From assembly GCF_014207535.1 (NCBI RefSeq), contig NZ_JACHGK010000002.1:186001-250000 (forward strand): a stretch of DNA of 64,000 bases. Reading direction: 5' to 3'. The notes under the pieces are model-generated. The model ran no database searches and was not told the origin of the DNA. It saw nothing but the letters and a program-made list of their open reading frames with translations. Positions 1-8,449 of this stretch are shown here, piece after piece. A program made the position numbers and the translations under genes. Each line of letters opens with the position of its first letter. Position 1 is the stretch's first letter. This DNA comes from Bacillus benzoevorans (GTDB taxonomy: Bacteria > Bacillota > Bacilli > Bacillales > Cytobacillaceae).

Positions 1-331
1 TTGAAAAATTCAACTGGATTATACAACATGCTAACCGCCCCTTTTCTATAATACAGATATCATTTCGTCCACCTGTTATGGTACAGTATATGCAATTCTT
101 ATGAAACTATGTAGGCTGTAACAAAATATATTTTTTTGATTTTTACACTTTTCCTTTTAAAGCTATTTTTCTGTTAGGAATTATTCAAAAAAACAAGTCA
201 TATAATGGACTGTGTACAAAGTAAGCTAGGTGTTCTTATTATCATTAATATTGTCTAAGCAGATGTCGCAGCCCAAAAGTGCCAGGATTTCTTTTTCAAA
301 AACAGAATTGCACTTTAAAAGGGGGAGCTTC
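1..331. other. Intergenic, no gene recognised
   Basis: No convincing coding region or RNA is visible here. The longer reading frame entering the next gene from base 230 has no ribosome binding site. A TATAAT-like hexamer near 200-205 may be the -10 of the DUF805 gene, but no good -35 goes with it. Confidence 0.5.
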
Positions 332-691
332 ATGGAATGGTATTTGGCGGTATTAAAAAATTATGTTGGTTTTGAAGGGAGAGCAAGAAGGAAGGAATAT
401 TGGATGTTTGTCCTTATTCATTTTATTGTCTGTCTTGTTCTATCGATCATTGAATCATTGATTTTTTTGCCTGGAGTTTTGACAGGTCTCTACGGACTGG
501 CAGTGTTATTGCCTTCATTAGCCGTTTCTGTCCGCCGATTACACGATATTGGGAAAAGTGGCTGGTGGGTTCTGATCAGTCTTATCCCGGTGATTGGCAC
601 AATTATTTTAATTGTTTACTTTTGTGATCCTGGAGATGAGGGTGAAAACCAATATGGTCCCGCCCCCTTAGCCGCGCAAGATAACTATTAA
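332..691 (+). CDS. DUF805 family membrane protein
   Basis: Encodes 119 residues. The family signature is visible: GRARRKEYW near residues 15-23, RRLHDIGKSGWW near 68-79 and GENQYGP close to the C-terminus, with three to four hydrophobic segments between. DUF805 proteins are small integral membrane proteins of unknown function, common in Bacillus. The ATG at 332 is chosen because GGGGGAG lies just upstream; an in-frame extension back to 230 lacks a ribosome binding site and is not family-like. The gene stands alone, followed by a hairpin terminator. Confidence 0.85.
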   Translation: MEWYLAVLKNYVGFEGRARRKEYWMFVLIHFIVCLVLSIIESLIFLPGVLTGLYGLAVLLPSLAVSVRRLHDIGKSGWWVLISLIPVIGTIILIVYFCDPGDEGENQYGPAPLAAQDNY

Positions 692-695
692 TGAT

Positions 696-744
696 AAAAA
701 ACTCTCCTTTACATTCGTTTTATGATGTAAATGGAGAGTTTTTT
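696..744. terminator. Bidirectional intrinsic terminator
   Basis: ACTCTCCTTTACAT (701-714) pairs with ATGTAAATGGAGAGT (725-739) with one bulged base. An A-run precedes it and a T-run follows, so it can serve the DUF805 gene and the convergent tauE-like gene. Confidence 0.8.
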
Positions 745-792
745 ATGTGGATGAACGATTTTTCAGGAGGAGTAGTTCTTTTTCAGAGAAGT

Positions 793-1701
793 TTAATCAA
801 TGAGATTTTCTACCTTTTGATTAGAAAAAACAGTGGAAGTTTTCTTTTTAAGAATATTTCCAGCCGTGAAAATAACGGCAGACAACCACACCAGCAAAAT
901 AATGCCGTACAAATAAGGATAAATATTCGTATTATCCATCCAAGTAGTAAATAATGTTCTTGCATTGACAAAGATAATAAATCCTCCCACCAAAACACCC
1001 ATTAACTGTGGATGAACTTTTCGCACAAGCCATGCCGCAATAGGTGCAGCGATAATGCCCCCGATGATTAACGCCGTAACCCAGAACCAATTCACTTCAG
1101 ACCAGCCTAATGAAATAAAGAAGCCGACGGACGCTGAAAGGGCGATGGCAAATTCACTTGTATCAACCGTACCAACCACTTTTCTGACACTCATCTCATT
1201 TTTGCTTAACAGAACCGGTGTGGCAATCGGTCCCCAGCCTCCGCCTCCCGTTGCGTCCATAAAGCCGGCAATGAATCCTAGCGGGATGGATTGTTTCCGG
1301 GTTAATGTCGATTTATTCTTACCCGCCATTGGTTTGTATTTGAATAGAAAGCGAATCAAAACATAGATACCTAGTAATAATAGAAAGATTGATACATACG
1401 GTTTTGCCAATTCTCCCGGGATGTTGCTTAAGAAGGTTGCTCCTAAGAAAGCTCCAATCGAACCGGGAATAATTAATTTCATGACCATTCCTTTATCCAC
1501 ATTTCCGAATTTGATATGAGCTACTCCAGATGCCGCTGTTGTCACTACTTCAGATAAATGGACGGAAGCTGATGCTACTGCGGGTGCAATGCTAAATGCC
1601 AATAATAAAGAAGAAGATGTTACGCCATAAGCCATCCCTAATGCGCCATCAATTAACTGCGCCAAAAAGCCAATAAAGGCAAATACGATTAACTTTTTCA
1701 T
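793..1701 (-). CDS. TauE/SafE family sulfite or sulfonate exporter
   Basis: A 302-residue protein with about eight transmembrane segments in two repeated halves. The TauE/SafE signatures are present: GALGMAYGV with an HLSEVVTT stretch in the N-half, and a GFIAGFMDATGGGGWGP stretch with GTVDTSEF in the C-half. Family members are implicated in export of sulfite, sulfoacetate or related sulfur anions. At the end of an organosulfur island it probably expels toxic sulfite released by the monooxygenases; that is inference. An AGGAGG ribosome binding site precedes the ATG. It has its own promoter behind the terminator of the upstream unit. Confidence 0.85.
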   Translation of the reverse strand: MKKLIVFAFIGFLAQLIDGALGMAYGVTSSSLLLAFSIAPAVASASVHLSEVVTTAASGVAHIKFGNVDKGMVMKLIIPGSIGAFLGATFLSNIPGELAKPYVSIFLLLLGIYVLIRFLFKYKPMAGKNKSTLTRKQSIPLGFIAGFMDATGGGGWGPIATPVLLSKNEMSVRKVVGTVDTSEFAIALSASVGFFISLGWSEVNWFWVTALIIGGIIAAPIAAWLVRKVHPQLMGVLVGGFIIFVNARTLFTTWMDNTNIYPYLYGIILLVWLSAVIFTAGNILKKKTSTVFSNQKVENLID

Positions 1702-1731
1702 TGTGTGTTCCTCCTGTTATACATCCGTTGC

Positions 1732-1780
1732 AATAATTGTTAAGTTATTTGAAATATTAAAAATAATTGTTAAGTTATTT
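1732..1780. repeat. Two 19-bp direct repeats in the tauE leader
   Basis: AATAATTGTTAAGTTATTT occurs identically at 1732-1750 and 1762-1780, a 30-bp period, between the promoter and start codon of the TauE gene. The position just downstream of the -10 suggests tandem operator sites for a repressor. The cognate protein is not identifiable from sequence. Confidence 0.7.
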
Positions 1781-1783
1781 TTA

Positions 1784-1813
1784 ATAATAATGTTTACAAT
1801 CCCTACCTGTCAA
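1784..1813 (-). promoter_or_regulatory. Sigma-A-type promoter of the tauE-like gene
   Basis: On the minus strand TTGACA is followed after 18 bp by TATTAT. The flank TAAAATATAGTTGACAG resembles the promoters ahead of sfnG and the 18674 operon (TAAAATATACTTGACAG in the sfnG case). Confidence 0.6.
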
Positions 1814-1840
1814 CTATATTTTATAGGTTTAATAAATAAA

Positions 1841-1870
1841 TAAAATAAAATAAAATAAAATAAAATAAAA
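1841..1870. repeat. (TAAAA)6 pentanucleotide microsatellite
   Basis: Six perfect TAAAA units, preceded by degenerate TAAA units from about 1832. It lies upstream of the tauE-like promoter and is a plausible slippage site. Confidence 0.9.
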
Positions 1871-1880
1871 TATTTCACAA

Positions 1881-1936
1881 AAAAACTCCTTTAGCAGGTC
1901 ATACTGATTTCCATCAGATTCTGCCAAGGAGTTTTA
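1881..1936 (-). terminator. Intrinsic terminator of the sulfonate ABC/monooxygenase unit
   Basis: AAAACTCCTT at the left pairs with AAGGAGTTTT at the right, with CAG/CTG continuing the stem. On the minus strand the helix is followed by a T-rich stretch. It separates the ABC transporter operon from tauE. Confidence 0.75.
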
Positions 1937-1969
1937 ACTAAGATCTATTAAGCGATATATTTTCAAAGC

Positions 1970-3349
1970 TTATTTTTTAACAGATGCTTCAAGGGCAAAG
2001 GCTCCACGATATTGAGCGGCAGGATGACGTTCATTCAGAAGGTCGCTGCCAAACAGTTTTTTCCGTAATGTAACTGCCTCTCCCTGTCCATTTCGGGCTA
2101 AACCGCGCCGGCGCAGGACAGGCATTACATGATCAATAAACTCTACATAGGATCCTGGTATCGTCGCATTTATAACATTAATGCCATCAACACCTGCTGC
2201 ACTCCAGCGCTCGAGCTGATCGGCAATCGTTTCTGGTGTTCCAACAATTCTTGTTGTTTTCCCCTGAAGTCTGGCAAGGTCTTCAACGGTGGGTGTTCTG
2301 CCTGGTGTACTTTGTTTTACCCAATCGATTAAACTTCTCGTACCATCTGTTTCAATTTCTGCAAGTGGAGTATCTAAGCTTAGTCCGCCCAAATCAATTC
2401 CAATTCCCCCGGCGAGATGAGCAATCATCATATCTAAATCTATCTTCTTTTCCAGTTCAATTTCTTTTTCTCGGGCTTCTTCCTCTGTTTCGCCAATGAC
2501 AAAGGATAAGCCTTGATAAAAGCGGACATCGTCACCATTCCTGCCGTATTGTATCGCCAATTGACGGGTATCTTCAATCAATTTTCGTGCGCTTTCCGGA
2601 TCCGGTGTTACAATAAAGATTGCCTCTGCATTTCGTGCAGCAAAATTTCTTCCGGCAGTCGATGAACCTGCTTGGAATAATACAGGTGTGCGCTGCGGTG
2701 ATGGTGCAACAAGATGTGGTCCCTCCACCTTATACCTCGTGCCTTCATGGTTGATTTTATGGATCTTTTCTATATCTGCATGGATGCCGCTTACCCGGTC
2801 CTGCAATAATGCCCCTTCATCCCATGAGCCCTCCCAGAGCTTATAGGCAACATCTACATATTCCCCTGCCCATTCATAACGCTCATCATGGGAGACAATG
2901 CTATCAAAGCCAAAGTTACGGAAAGCATTTGCCTGAAAACCCGTCACCATATTCCAGGCAATACGTCCTTTGGATATATGATCGAGTGTGGATACACGGC
3001 GCGCAAAATTAAAAGGATGTTCCTGTACAGGGGCTGCCGTAAAGGCCAATCCAAGATGTTTTGTGTTCACAGCTAAGGCAGACATCAATACCATCGGGTC
3101 GTTGCTCGGTATTTGCAATCCATTTTCGGCATGATACTCCCATCCCCCTCGGTGATTGCCGTATAGTCCAATGACATCAGCAAAAAAGAGCGCATCAAAC
3201 CCGCCTTCCTCAAGTCGTTTTGCTAAAGAAACCCAAAGTTCAACATCATGAAAGTCTAACTGGTGCCCTTCCTTATCTCTCCAAAGACCGTGAATAATGT
3301 GGGAAGCAGTGTTCATTACAAAAGCAGAAAATGATAATGGTTTCGTCAT
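1970..3349 (-). CDS. NtaA/SnaA/DszA-family FMN-dependent monooxygenase (copy 1)
   Basis: A 459-residue class C flavin monooxygenase of the luciferase fold. Typical features are the N-terminal strand LSFSAFVMN, FFADVIGLYG near 57-66, LDHISKGRIAWNMVTG near 120-135, HDERYEWA, VLFQAGSS and a C-terminal RRRGLAR. Relatives oxidise nitrilotriacetate, pristinamycin or dibenzothiophene sulfone using reduced FMN from a separate reductase. It is the last gene of the sulfonate-type ABC operon, so it probably acts on the imported organosulfur compound; the substrate is inferred. It is very similar to the 11492-12868 protein, a within-cluster duplication. Confidence 0.85.
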   Translation of the reverse strand: MTKPLSFSAFVMNTASHIIHGLWRDKEGHQLDFHDVELWVSLAKRLEEGGFDALFFADVIGLYGNHRGGWEYHAENGLQIPSNDPMVLMSALAVNTKHLGLAFTAAPVQEHPFNFARRVSTLDHISKGRIAWNMVTGFQANAFRNFGFDSIVSHDERYEWAGEYVDVAYKLWEGSWDEGALLQDRVSGIHADIEKIHKINHEGTRYKVEGPHLVAPSPQRTPVLFQAGSSTAGRNFAARNAEAIFIVTPDPESARKLIEDTRQLAIQYGRNGDDVRFYQGLSFVIGETEEEAREKEIELEKKIDLDMMIAHLAGGIGIDLGGLSLDTPLAEIETDGTRSLIDWVKQSTPGRTPTVEDLARLQGKTTRIVGTPETIADQLERWSAAGVDGINVINATIPGSYVEFIDHVMPVLRRRGLARNGQGEAVTLRKKLFGSDLLNERHPAAQYRGAFALEASVKK

Positions 3350-3396
3350 ACTAATTCCTCTCCCTTTTAGAAAATAATTATTATTAATTAAGCTGT

Positions 3397-4167
3397 TTAA
3401 CTGTTTTCTCGTCTTAAATTAGTCCAAAATAGCAGACGTTTTTTGACTTTTTCGAAAATGATCATGATAGCGAGAATGACGATACTATTAAAAATAATAC
3501 CCGCTAAAACATAGTCATATTGGGTGAAATCTGTATAATACTGGATAAATCGCCCCATCCCTGAATCAGCGCCAAACATTTCAGCCATCATTAATACGAT
3601 AAATGAGAATCCCAGCGATATCCCTACACCATTCAAAATAAATGGAGAACTTGCAGGCAGGATGACCCTGAAAATTAAATCTCTTCCTTTCAGACCAATC
3701 GTTTTGGCATTATCCCAGTAATGCTTGTCGATTAGTAAAACACCTTGAATGGTACCGAGGAAAATCGGCCAAAAGGTTGTGATAAATAAAATAAAAATAG
3801 AAGCTGATTTAAAAGTCGGAAACAATGCTATCGCATATGGAATAAATAAGGTTGGCGGCAGCGGGCTGAAAGTCTGAAAAAACGGCTCAAATATCGCTCT
3901 AAATCGATGTTGCATGCCAAAATACAAACCTCCTGCAATACCCAAAACAATAGACAAAACTAAAGATGGAACTAACAGCCCCATTGAGCTTACAAAACCT
4001 TGGAGCAATTCTTTCATCCCCTTAAAAAATGCCATCAAAACAATTTCTGGAGATGGAAAGATGACTGGATCCAACCACTGGGTAAAATTTGTTATATACA
4101 CCCATAACCCAATAAGAACAATAGCGATTACTAGAGTATAAACATAAAATTTTAAAAACCTATCCAT
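3397..4167 (-). CDS. ABC transporter permease, SsuC/TauC type
   Basis: Encodes 256 residues with about six transmembrane helices and the inner-membrane coupling loop (EAA-like stretch with a G and LPASSPF spacing, near residues 165-185). It is the permease of a sulfonate, taurine or nitrate-type importer. The ATG at 4167 follows GGGAGGAAGG and lies 13 bp after the binding-protein stop; the longer frame to 4257 would overlap that gene and is rejected. It works with the flanking lipoprotein and ATPase. Confidence 0.85.
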   Translation of the reverse strand: MDRFLKFYVYTLVIAIVLIGLWVYITNFTQWLDPVIFPSPEIVLMAFFKGMKELLQGFVSSMGLLVPSLVLSIVLGIAGGLYFGMQHRFRAIFEPFFQTFSPLPPTLFIPYAIALFPTFKSASIFILFITTFWPIFLGTIQGVLLIDKHYWDNAKTIGLKGRDLIFRVILPASSPFILNGVGISLGFSFIVLMMAEMFGADSGMGRFIQYYTDFTQYDYVLAGIIFNSIVILAIMIIFEKVKKRLLFWTNLRRENS

Positions 4168-4180
4168 ACCTTCCTCCCAG

Positions 4181-5269
4181 TTATAAATTTTGCTTTTTGA
4201 ATCTTTCCAGCTGTTTTTGATAATATTCATCATTTGGATTTTCTTCAATGAGTTCATTTAAAGCTTGTTCATAAAATGTAACATTTAAGTAGTCGTTCAT
4301 ATCAATTTGCTTTCCTACTTCATCAACGTATCCGATTGCCTTCATTCGTTCCCACACTGCCAGCGTTTCTTTTTTATTCGGATCAGCTGTGTTATGTAAA
4401 TGCGGTTCATTTACAATTTCATCAACGGTTTCTTCAGGTAAGTTTTTAAACCTATCCAATGATGCCTCTAAATTCTTTTCAGGGGTTTCAAATTTTGTAC
4501 GCTCAGCTCTAATTAGACCTTTCAAAAACTTTTTATAGGCTACAGCGTCTTCATCGGAAATCTCACCTCTTACCGTAACCCGGCAGCAGACCGCACTTCC
4601 GTTTATGTCATTAATCCAAAGTGCTGGCGTTAGACCTAATTTTAATGTTTTTGTTAGATGCGCTGTACCAGACAGCCCGGCGTCTACTTTTCCAGTTTTC
4701 ACGGCTTCTAATATGGCACCGATACTTTTAAATTCCACAAATGTAACGTCCTTTTCAATATCAATTCCTGCTTTTGCCAGTTCTGATTTAAAGTAAACAT
4801 CGAGAGTATGCAACGGTATCGTAGCTATTTTTTTACCTTTGAAATCTTCTATCGAGTTATATTTGTCTTTATCTTCTTTTTTTACCACAACCGGATGTCC
4901 GCCTTCCATATGCCCGCCAATCATCCGAAAATCTGATCCTTTAGAAATAAAGTTCATTGGAGCAGTTGAACCAAAGGTTAATCCGATATCAATTTTCCCA
5001 GCCTGTAAGGCATTCAATCCATCGGGTGCGCTTTGGAATGCAACCATCTCTACTTTTAAATTCTCATCTTCAAAGAATCCCTGATCAATTGCCAGATCGG
5101 CTAAAGGTGCTCCATAGATTGTGTTATAGCCTACTTTTAATTCTGATGTTGGTCCGCTATCCTTTGTTGCTGCTGCTTCATCAGTCGCTGTTTTTTCCTG
5201 TCCGCTGCATGCAGTTATGGCTAACATTGCTGATAATCCAATTCCGGCTAACCATTTTCTTGTTCTCAT
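4181..5269 (-). CDS. Solute-binding lipoprotein, SsuA/TauA/NMT1-like
   Basis: A 362-residue extracytoplasmic binding protein. It has a lipoprotein signal with lipobox AITAC (Cys21), then a periplasmic-binding fold beginning LKVGYNTIYGAPLADLAIDQG, typical of aliphatic sulfonate and thiamine-precursor binding proteins. It presents the substrate to the permease encoded next. The ATG follows GGGGGAAGC. The length is at the long end of the family, with a charged C-terminal helix region. A sulfonate or sulfone ligand is inferred from neighbours only. Confidence 0.85.
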   Translation of the reverse strand: MRTRKWLAGIGLSAMLAITACSGQEKTATDEAAATKDSGPTSELKVGYNTIYGAPLADLAIDQGFFEDENLKVEMVAFQSAPDGLNALQAGKIDIGLTFGSTAPMNFISKGSDFRMIGGHMEGGHPVVVKKEDKDKYNSIEDFKGKKIATIPLHTLDVYFKSELAKAGIDIEKDVTFVEFKSIGAILEAVKTGKVDAGLSGTAHLTKTLKLGLTPALWINDINGSAVCCRVTVRGEISDEDAVAYKKFLKGLIRAERTKFETPEKNLEASLDRFKNLPEETVDEIVNEPHLHNTADPNKKETLAVWERMKAIGYVDEVGKQIDMNDYLNVTFYEQALNELIEENPNDEYYQKQLERFKKQNL

Positions 5270-5299
5270 TCTGCTTCCCCCTGCTAATCCCTAATGTTC

Positions 5300-6160
5300 T
5301 TATATACCTGCTCCGTTTATATTTACACCGTCATTTTCTTCTAATTTTTCTAAAACGCCTTTATTCATGATGCCAAAAATATGATCTCTGAAATGAGTAA
5401 ATTCATAACTTTGTAATAACCTTTGTCGGTTCCTTGGCTTTGGAAAAGGAACATCAATGATTTCTGCAATTTTTCCCGGTGGTCCCGGAGTAAACATGAC
5501 AATTCGATCTGCCAGGAATATCGCTTCTTCCGCATCATGTGTAACAAATACAACGGTCCGCTTTTGATCACGATTTACTTGCAGAATTAAATCCTGTAGA
5601 TTAATTCTAGTCACTGGATCCAAAGCACCAAATGGTTCATCCATAAACATTAAATCTGAACCCAAAGCAAGGGCTCTCGCAATGGCGGCTCGCTGTCTCA
5701 TCCCCCCGGACATTTCCCCGGGATATTTTTTGACAGCATGACCTAACTGCACTAATTCCAAATAACTGTGTGCTAAATGGATTAGTTCTTTTTTTGTTTT
5801 GGTATGTTTTAATTTTTGTTTTAATGCCAGGACGATATTTTCTTCGGCAGTTAACCAAGGAAATAATGCATAGTCCTGAAATACAACGGAACTGTCTGGC
5901 AATGATTTATCAATGAATTGATTGTTCACCAAGATTTCACCCTTTTGCGGATGGGCTAAGCCGATTAACAACCGCAATAAGGTACTTTTTCCAGAACCAC
6001 TTGGACCCATAAATACAACAAATTCTCCTTCTTTAATGGTTAAATTAATATCGCGTAAAATTTCTAAACCACCATAATCAAAATAAACAGATTTAGCTTC
6101 AATTTTATTTGAAACTGTAACAGATTCTTTTTCAGGATTACGATTAAGAGCCATTGCCAT
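5300..6160 (-). CDS. ABC transporter ATPase, SsuB/TauB type
   Basis: Encodes 286 residues. Walker A GPSGSGKST, Q-loop in FQDYALFPW, signature SGGMRQRAAIARA, Walker B MFMDEPFGALD and the switch histidine in FVTHDAEEA are all intact. It energises the importer made of the next two gene products. Two in-frame ATGs lie at 6160 and 6154; AAGGGAG sits upstream of both. First gene of the ATPase-lipoprotein-permease set, the same component types as B. subtilis ssuBAC but with the monooxygenase 1970-3349 in the ssuD position. Confidence 0.87.
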   Translation of the reverse strand: MAMALNRNPEKESVTVSNKIEAKSVYFDYGGLEILRDINLTIKEGEFVVFMGPSGSGKSTLLRLLIGLAHPQKGEILVNNQFIDKSLPDSSVVFQDYALFPWLTAEENIVLALKQKLKHTKTKKELIHLAHSYLELVQLGHAVKKYPGEMSGGMRQRAAIARALALGSDLMFMDEPFGALDPVTRINLQDLILQVNRDQKRTVVFVTHDAEEAIFLADRIVMFTPGPPGKIAEIIDVPFPKPRNRQRLLQSYEFTHFRDHIFGIMNKGVLEKLEENDGVNINGAGI

Positions 6161-6194
6161 TTTGGATCCACTCCCTTGTTATTTCTTGATCTAA

Positions 6195-6235
6195 GGCTGT
6201 CAGGAAAGGAGCGAATACCTCGTTTCGCGACAGCC
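6195..6235. repeat. Nested inverted repeat between the two transporter modules
   Basis: Outer arms GGCTGTC (6195-6201) and GACAGCC (6229-6235) enclose a second pair GCGAA/TTCGC (6211-6215, 6224-6228). No T-run follows on either strand, so it may be an RNA processing or stability hairpin, or an operator, rather than a terminator. Confidence 0.6.
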
Positions 6236-6265
6236 GCATTTTCATGCATATTTTTGAAATATAAT

Positions 6266-7465
6266 TTATTTTCCTAATTCCCAAAGCTCTAGCGGTAAAC
6301 CAACTAATCCTTTGCCGATATGTTCACGAGCAAGGTTATTGGAAGGAGCCATTGGGATACCTCCTCTTGCATCGCGGTAAATCCGTTCAAATACTCCATT
6401 GATATAACCGTATCCACCCGCAACATCCATGGCGGTTCTTGCTGCAAAATCTGCCAGTTCTGTTGCCTGAACCTTTAGCTGAGTGATCTCGGAACCTAGT
6501 AAACTTAATGGTTTTCGTTCTTTTACTAACTCATCCTGCTGCCTAGCTAAATCGTATTGCCATGAACGTAATCCACTAATTTGAATTTGAACCTCTGCTA
6601 ATTTCTGTCTAATCACCTGATAATCTGCCAGACTATGATTAAAATCTTTATGAACGGTCTTTTTCACATAGGCGACGGCAGCATCCAGCGCACCCTGTGC
6701 AACACCGAGCCACACAGCTGTCAATCCAGTAAGTCCCGGATTTGCCCCGTCATTTGAAATATCTCCACCCTTGGCATCTATCAGATCACGATGACTTACC
6801 TTTACATTTTCAAACTTTAGCGGACCACTATGATTGCCTCGTACACCTAATGCATTCCATGGTTTCGCAGTGATCCCGTCATGATGACCATCTACAATAA
6901 AGAAGCTGTGAGCACTTGGATCTGTACTGCCTGCAGTACGGGTTTGCAGCACATAGAAATCAGACTGTCCGCCGCTTGTGGTAAATGATTTTTCTGCGTT
7001 GATAATATAGTTCTCGCCCTCTTTTTCTGCCTGGCTCAGGTTATACCATACATGTCCGCCTGTTGCTTTTTCACTAATCGAAAATGTACCTATCGCCCCC
7101 TCACGTATTGGCAGCAACCAGCGTTCTTTCTGATCATCATTGCCAAATAGATGAATTACTTGAGACGCAGCTACATGCATGGCATAGACAAGGGCGGTTG
7201 ACGCATCTGCCTTGCCAATTTCTTCGGCCGCCACAGACAGGCCAACATAACCTAGCCCTAACCCGCCCCATTTTTCAGGTAAAGTGACAGAATTCCAGCC
7301 TTCTTTGGCAAGTGCCAGTAAATTTTCTTTTGGAAACCTGCCTTCTTTATCAATAATTTCAGCATTAGGCTTTATCACATTTTCCACAATCGGTTTGATT
7401 CTGTCTCTGATCACCTGAATATAGTCCCTTGAATAAACATTGCTTTCTGTTATGACACTGCTCAT
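6266..7465 (-). CDS. Acyl-CoA-dehydrogenase-fold flavoprotein (putative organosulfur monooxygenase A)
   Basis: A 399-residue protein with the three-part ACAD fold: N-terminal helices, a beta domain starting near residue 125, and a C-terminal helical bundle. The canonical catalytic glutamate motif (EGTSE type) is replaced by RDARGGIPMAPSNN, so CoA-ester dehydrogenation is unlikely. The DszC-type WRN(V/I)RT...H motif is also absent. Position between the MetNIQ-like and SsuABC-like transporters suggests a flavin monooxygenase or desulfurisation role; this is inference. Ribosome binding site GGAGG is 7 bp upstream. Confidence 0.7.
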   Translation of the reverse strand: MSSVITESNVYSRDYIQVIRDRIKPIVENVIKPNAEIIDKEGRFPKENLLALAKEGWNSVTLPEKWGGLGLGYVGLSVAAEEIGKADASTALVYAMHVAASQVIHLFGNDDQKERWLLPIREGAIGTFSISEKATGGHVWYNLSQAEKEGENYIINAEKSFTTSGGQSDFYVLQTRTAGSTDPSAHSFFIVDGHHDGITAKPWNALGVRGNHSGPLKFENVKVSHRDLIDAKGGDISNDGANPGLTGLTAVWLGVAQGALDAAVAYVKKTVHKDFNHSLADYQVIRQKLAEVQIQISGLRSWQYDLARQQDELVKERKPLSLLGSEITQLKVQATELADFAARTAMDVAGGYGYINGVFERIYRDARGGIPMAPSNNLAREHIGKGLVGLPLELWELGK

Positions 7466-7574
7466 TTGTCATTCCTCCACTTACTTTTATATACATTTTA
7501 ACTATTATATTTATCTATCTAATTGGAATACTTGGTTTTATTTTCATACAAAGTAAATCCTGATATATGGGTGC

Positions 7575-8393
7575 TTACCAGGCAGTAATAACAAGTGGAT
7601 AATTTTCTTTCAACACCTTTTTTACTCTGTCATTTTGGAATGCTTTTCTCAATATTTCATTTTTTTCTGAGTCTTTATTGTCCGGATGAATGCCGACAAC
7701 AAGTGAATAAGGTTCAATGTCATCCTTTTCATCCTCCAGCACTAATGCATCGTCGGGGTTTAATCCGCTGGAAATGGCAATAGCCGTGAACATAAATCCA
7801 GCATCCACATCATCAATGGTGCGGCCAAGCATCTGCTGATCTACTTCTTTAAATTTCAGATGTAATGGATTTTCAATAATGTCATTAACAGAGGTGTGTA
7901 CGACTTCAACCCCTTCTTTTAATTTAAGCAGTCCCTCTTTTTGCAGCATAAACAGGGCGCGTCCATTATTGGCAGGGTCAAGCGGAATGGCAATCGTACC
8001 TCCTTCAGGTATTTCTTTTAAAGATTTATGTTTTTTTGAATAAAGACCTGCTGGATCAATAAATGTATGGAAAGCAGGAATGACTTTTGTTCCTTGGTCT
8101 TCATTAAATTGATTTAAATAAGCAACATGTTGAAAATAATTGGCAAAAGCTTCTTTATTGTCAACGATCTTATTTGGCTGAACGATATCATTCATATAAA
8201 TGGGTTTTAGCGTATATCCTTGCTTCTTTACTTCTTCAACGGCAATTTCAGCAATCTTCTTAAAAACAGGGTCATCGAAGACAACGATTGAAATCTCTTC
8301 ATCTTCTTCACTGCCTGCAGCCTTCTCTTTTCCGCAAGCTGCTGCGGTTATGGCTAAAATGGATACTAATAGTAGTAATAATAATTTCTTCAT
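7575..8393 (-). CDS. metQ: MetQ/NlpA family substrate-binding lipoprotein
   Basis: A 272-residue lipoprotein with lipobox ITAAAC (Cys20) and the NlpA fold, including YFQHVAYLNQFNE and IAIPLDPANNGRAL. Relatives bind methionine, methionine sulfoxide or other sulfur amino acids. It is third of the ATPase-permease-lipoprotein operon. Given its surroundings and the shortened ATPase partner, a ligand other than free methionine is possible. GGGGGAA precedes the ATG. Confidence 0.85.
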   Translation of the reverse strand: MKKLLLLLLVSILAITAAACGKEKAAGSEEDEEISIVVFDDPVFKKIAEIAVEEVKKQGYTLKPIYMNDIVQPNKIVDNKEAFANYFQHVAYLNQFNEDQGTKVIPAFHTFIDPAGLYSKKHKSLKEIPEGGTIAIPLDPANNGRALFMLQKEGLLKLKEGVEVVHTSVNDIIENPLHLKFKEVDQQMLGRTIDDVDAGFMFTAIAISSGLNPDDALVLEDEKDDIEPYSLVVGIHPDNKDSEKNEILRKAFQNDRVKKVLKENYPLVITAW

Positions 8394-8449
8394 CTGGTCA
8401 TTTCCCCCTGATTTATATAACAGCTAATAATTAGTGTTTCAAATGACTT

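Noticed and set aside
1841..1870. TAAAA tract as a CRISPR-like array
   Set aside because: Uninterrupted 5-bp microsatellite without spacers.
1970..3349. Naming the NtaA-family genes as nitrilotriacetate monooxygenases
   Set aside because: Family membership is clear, but the sulfur context argues against nitrilotriacetate as substrate, and sequence alone does not set specificity.
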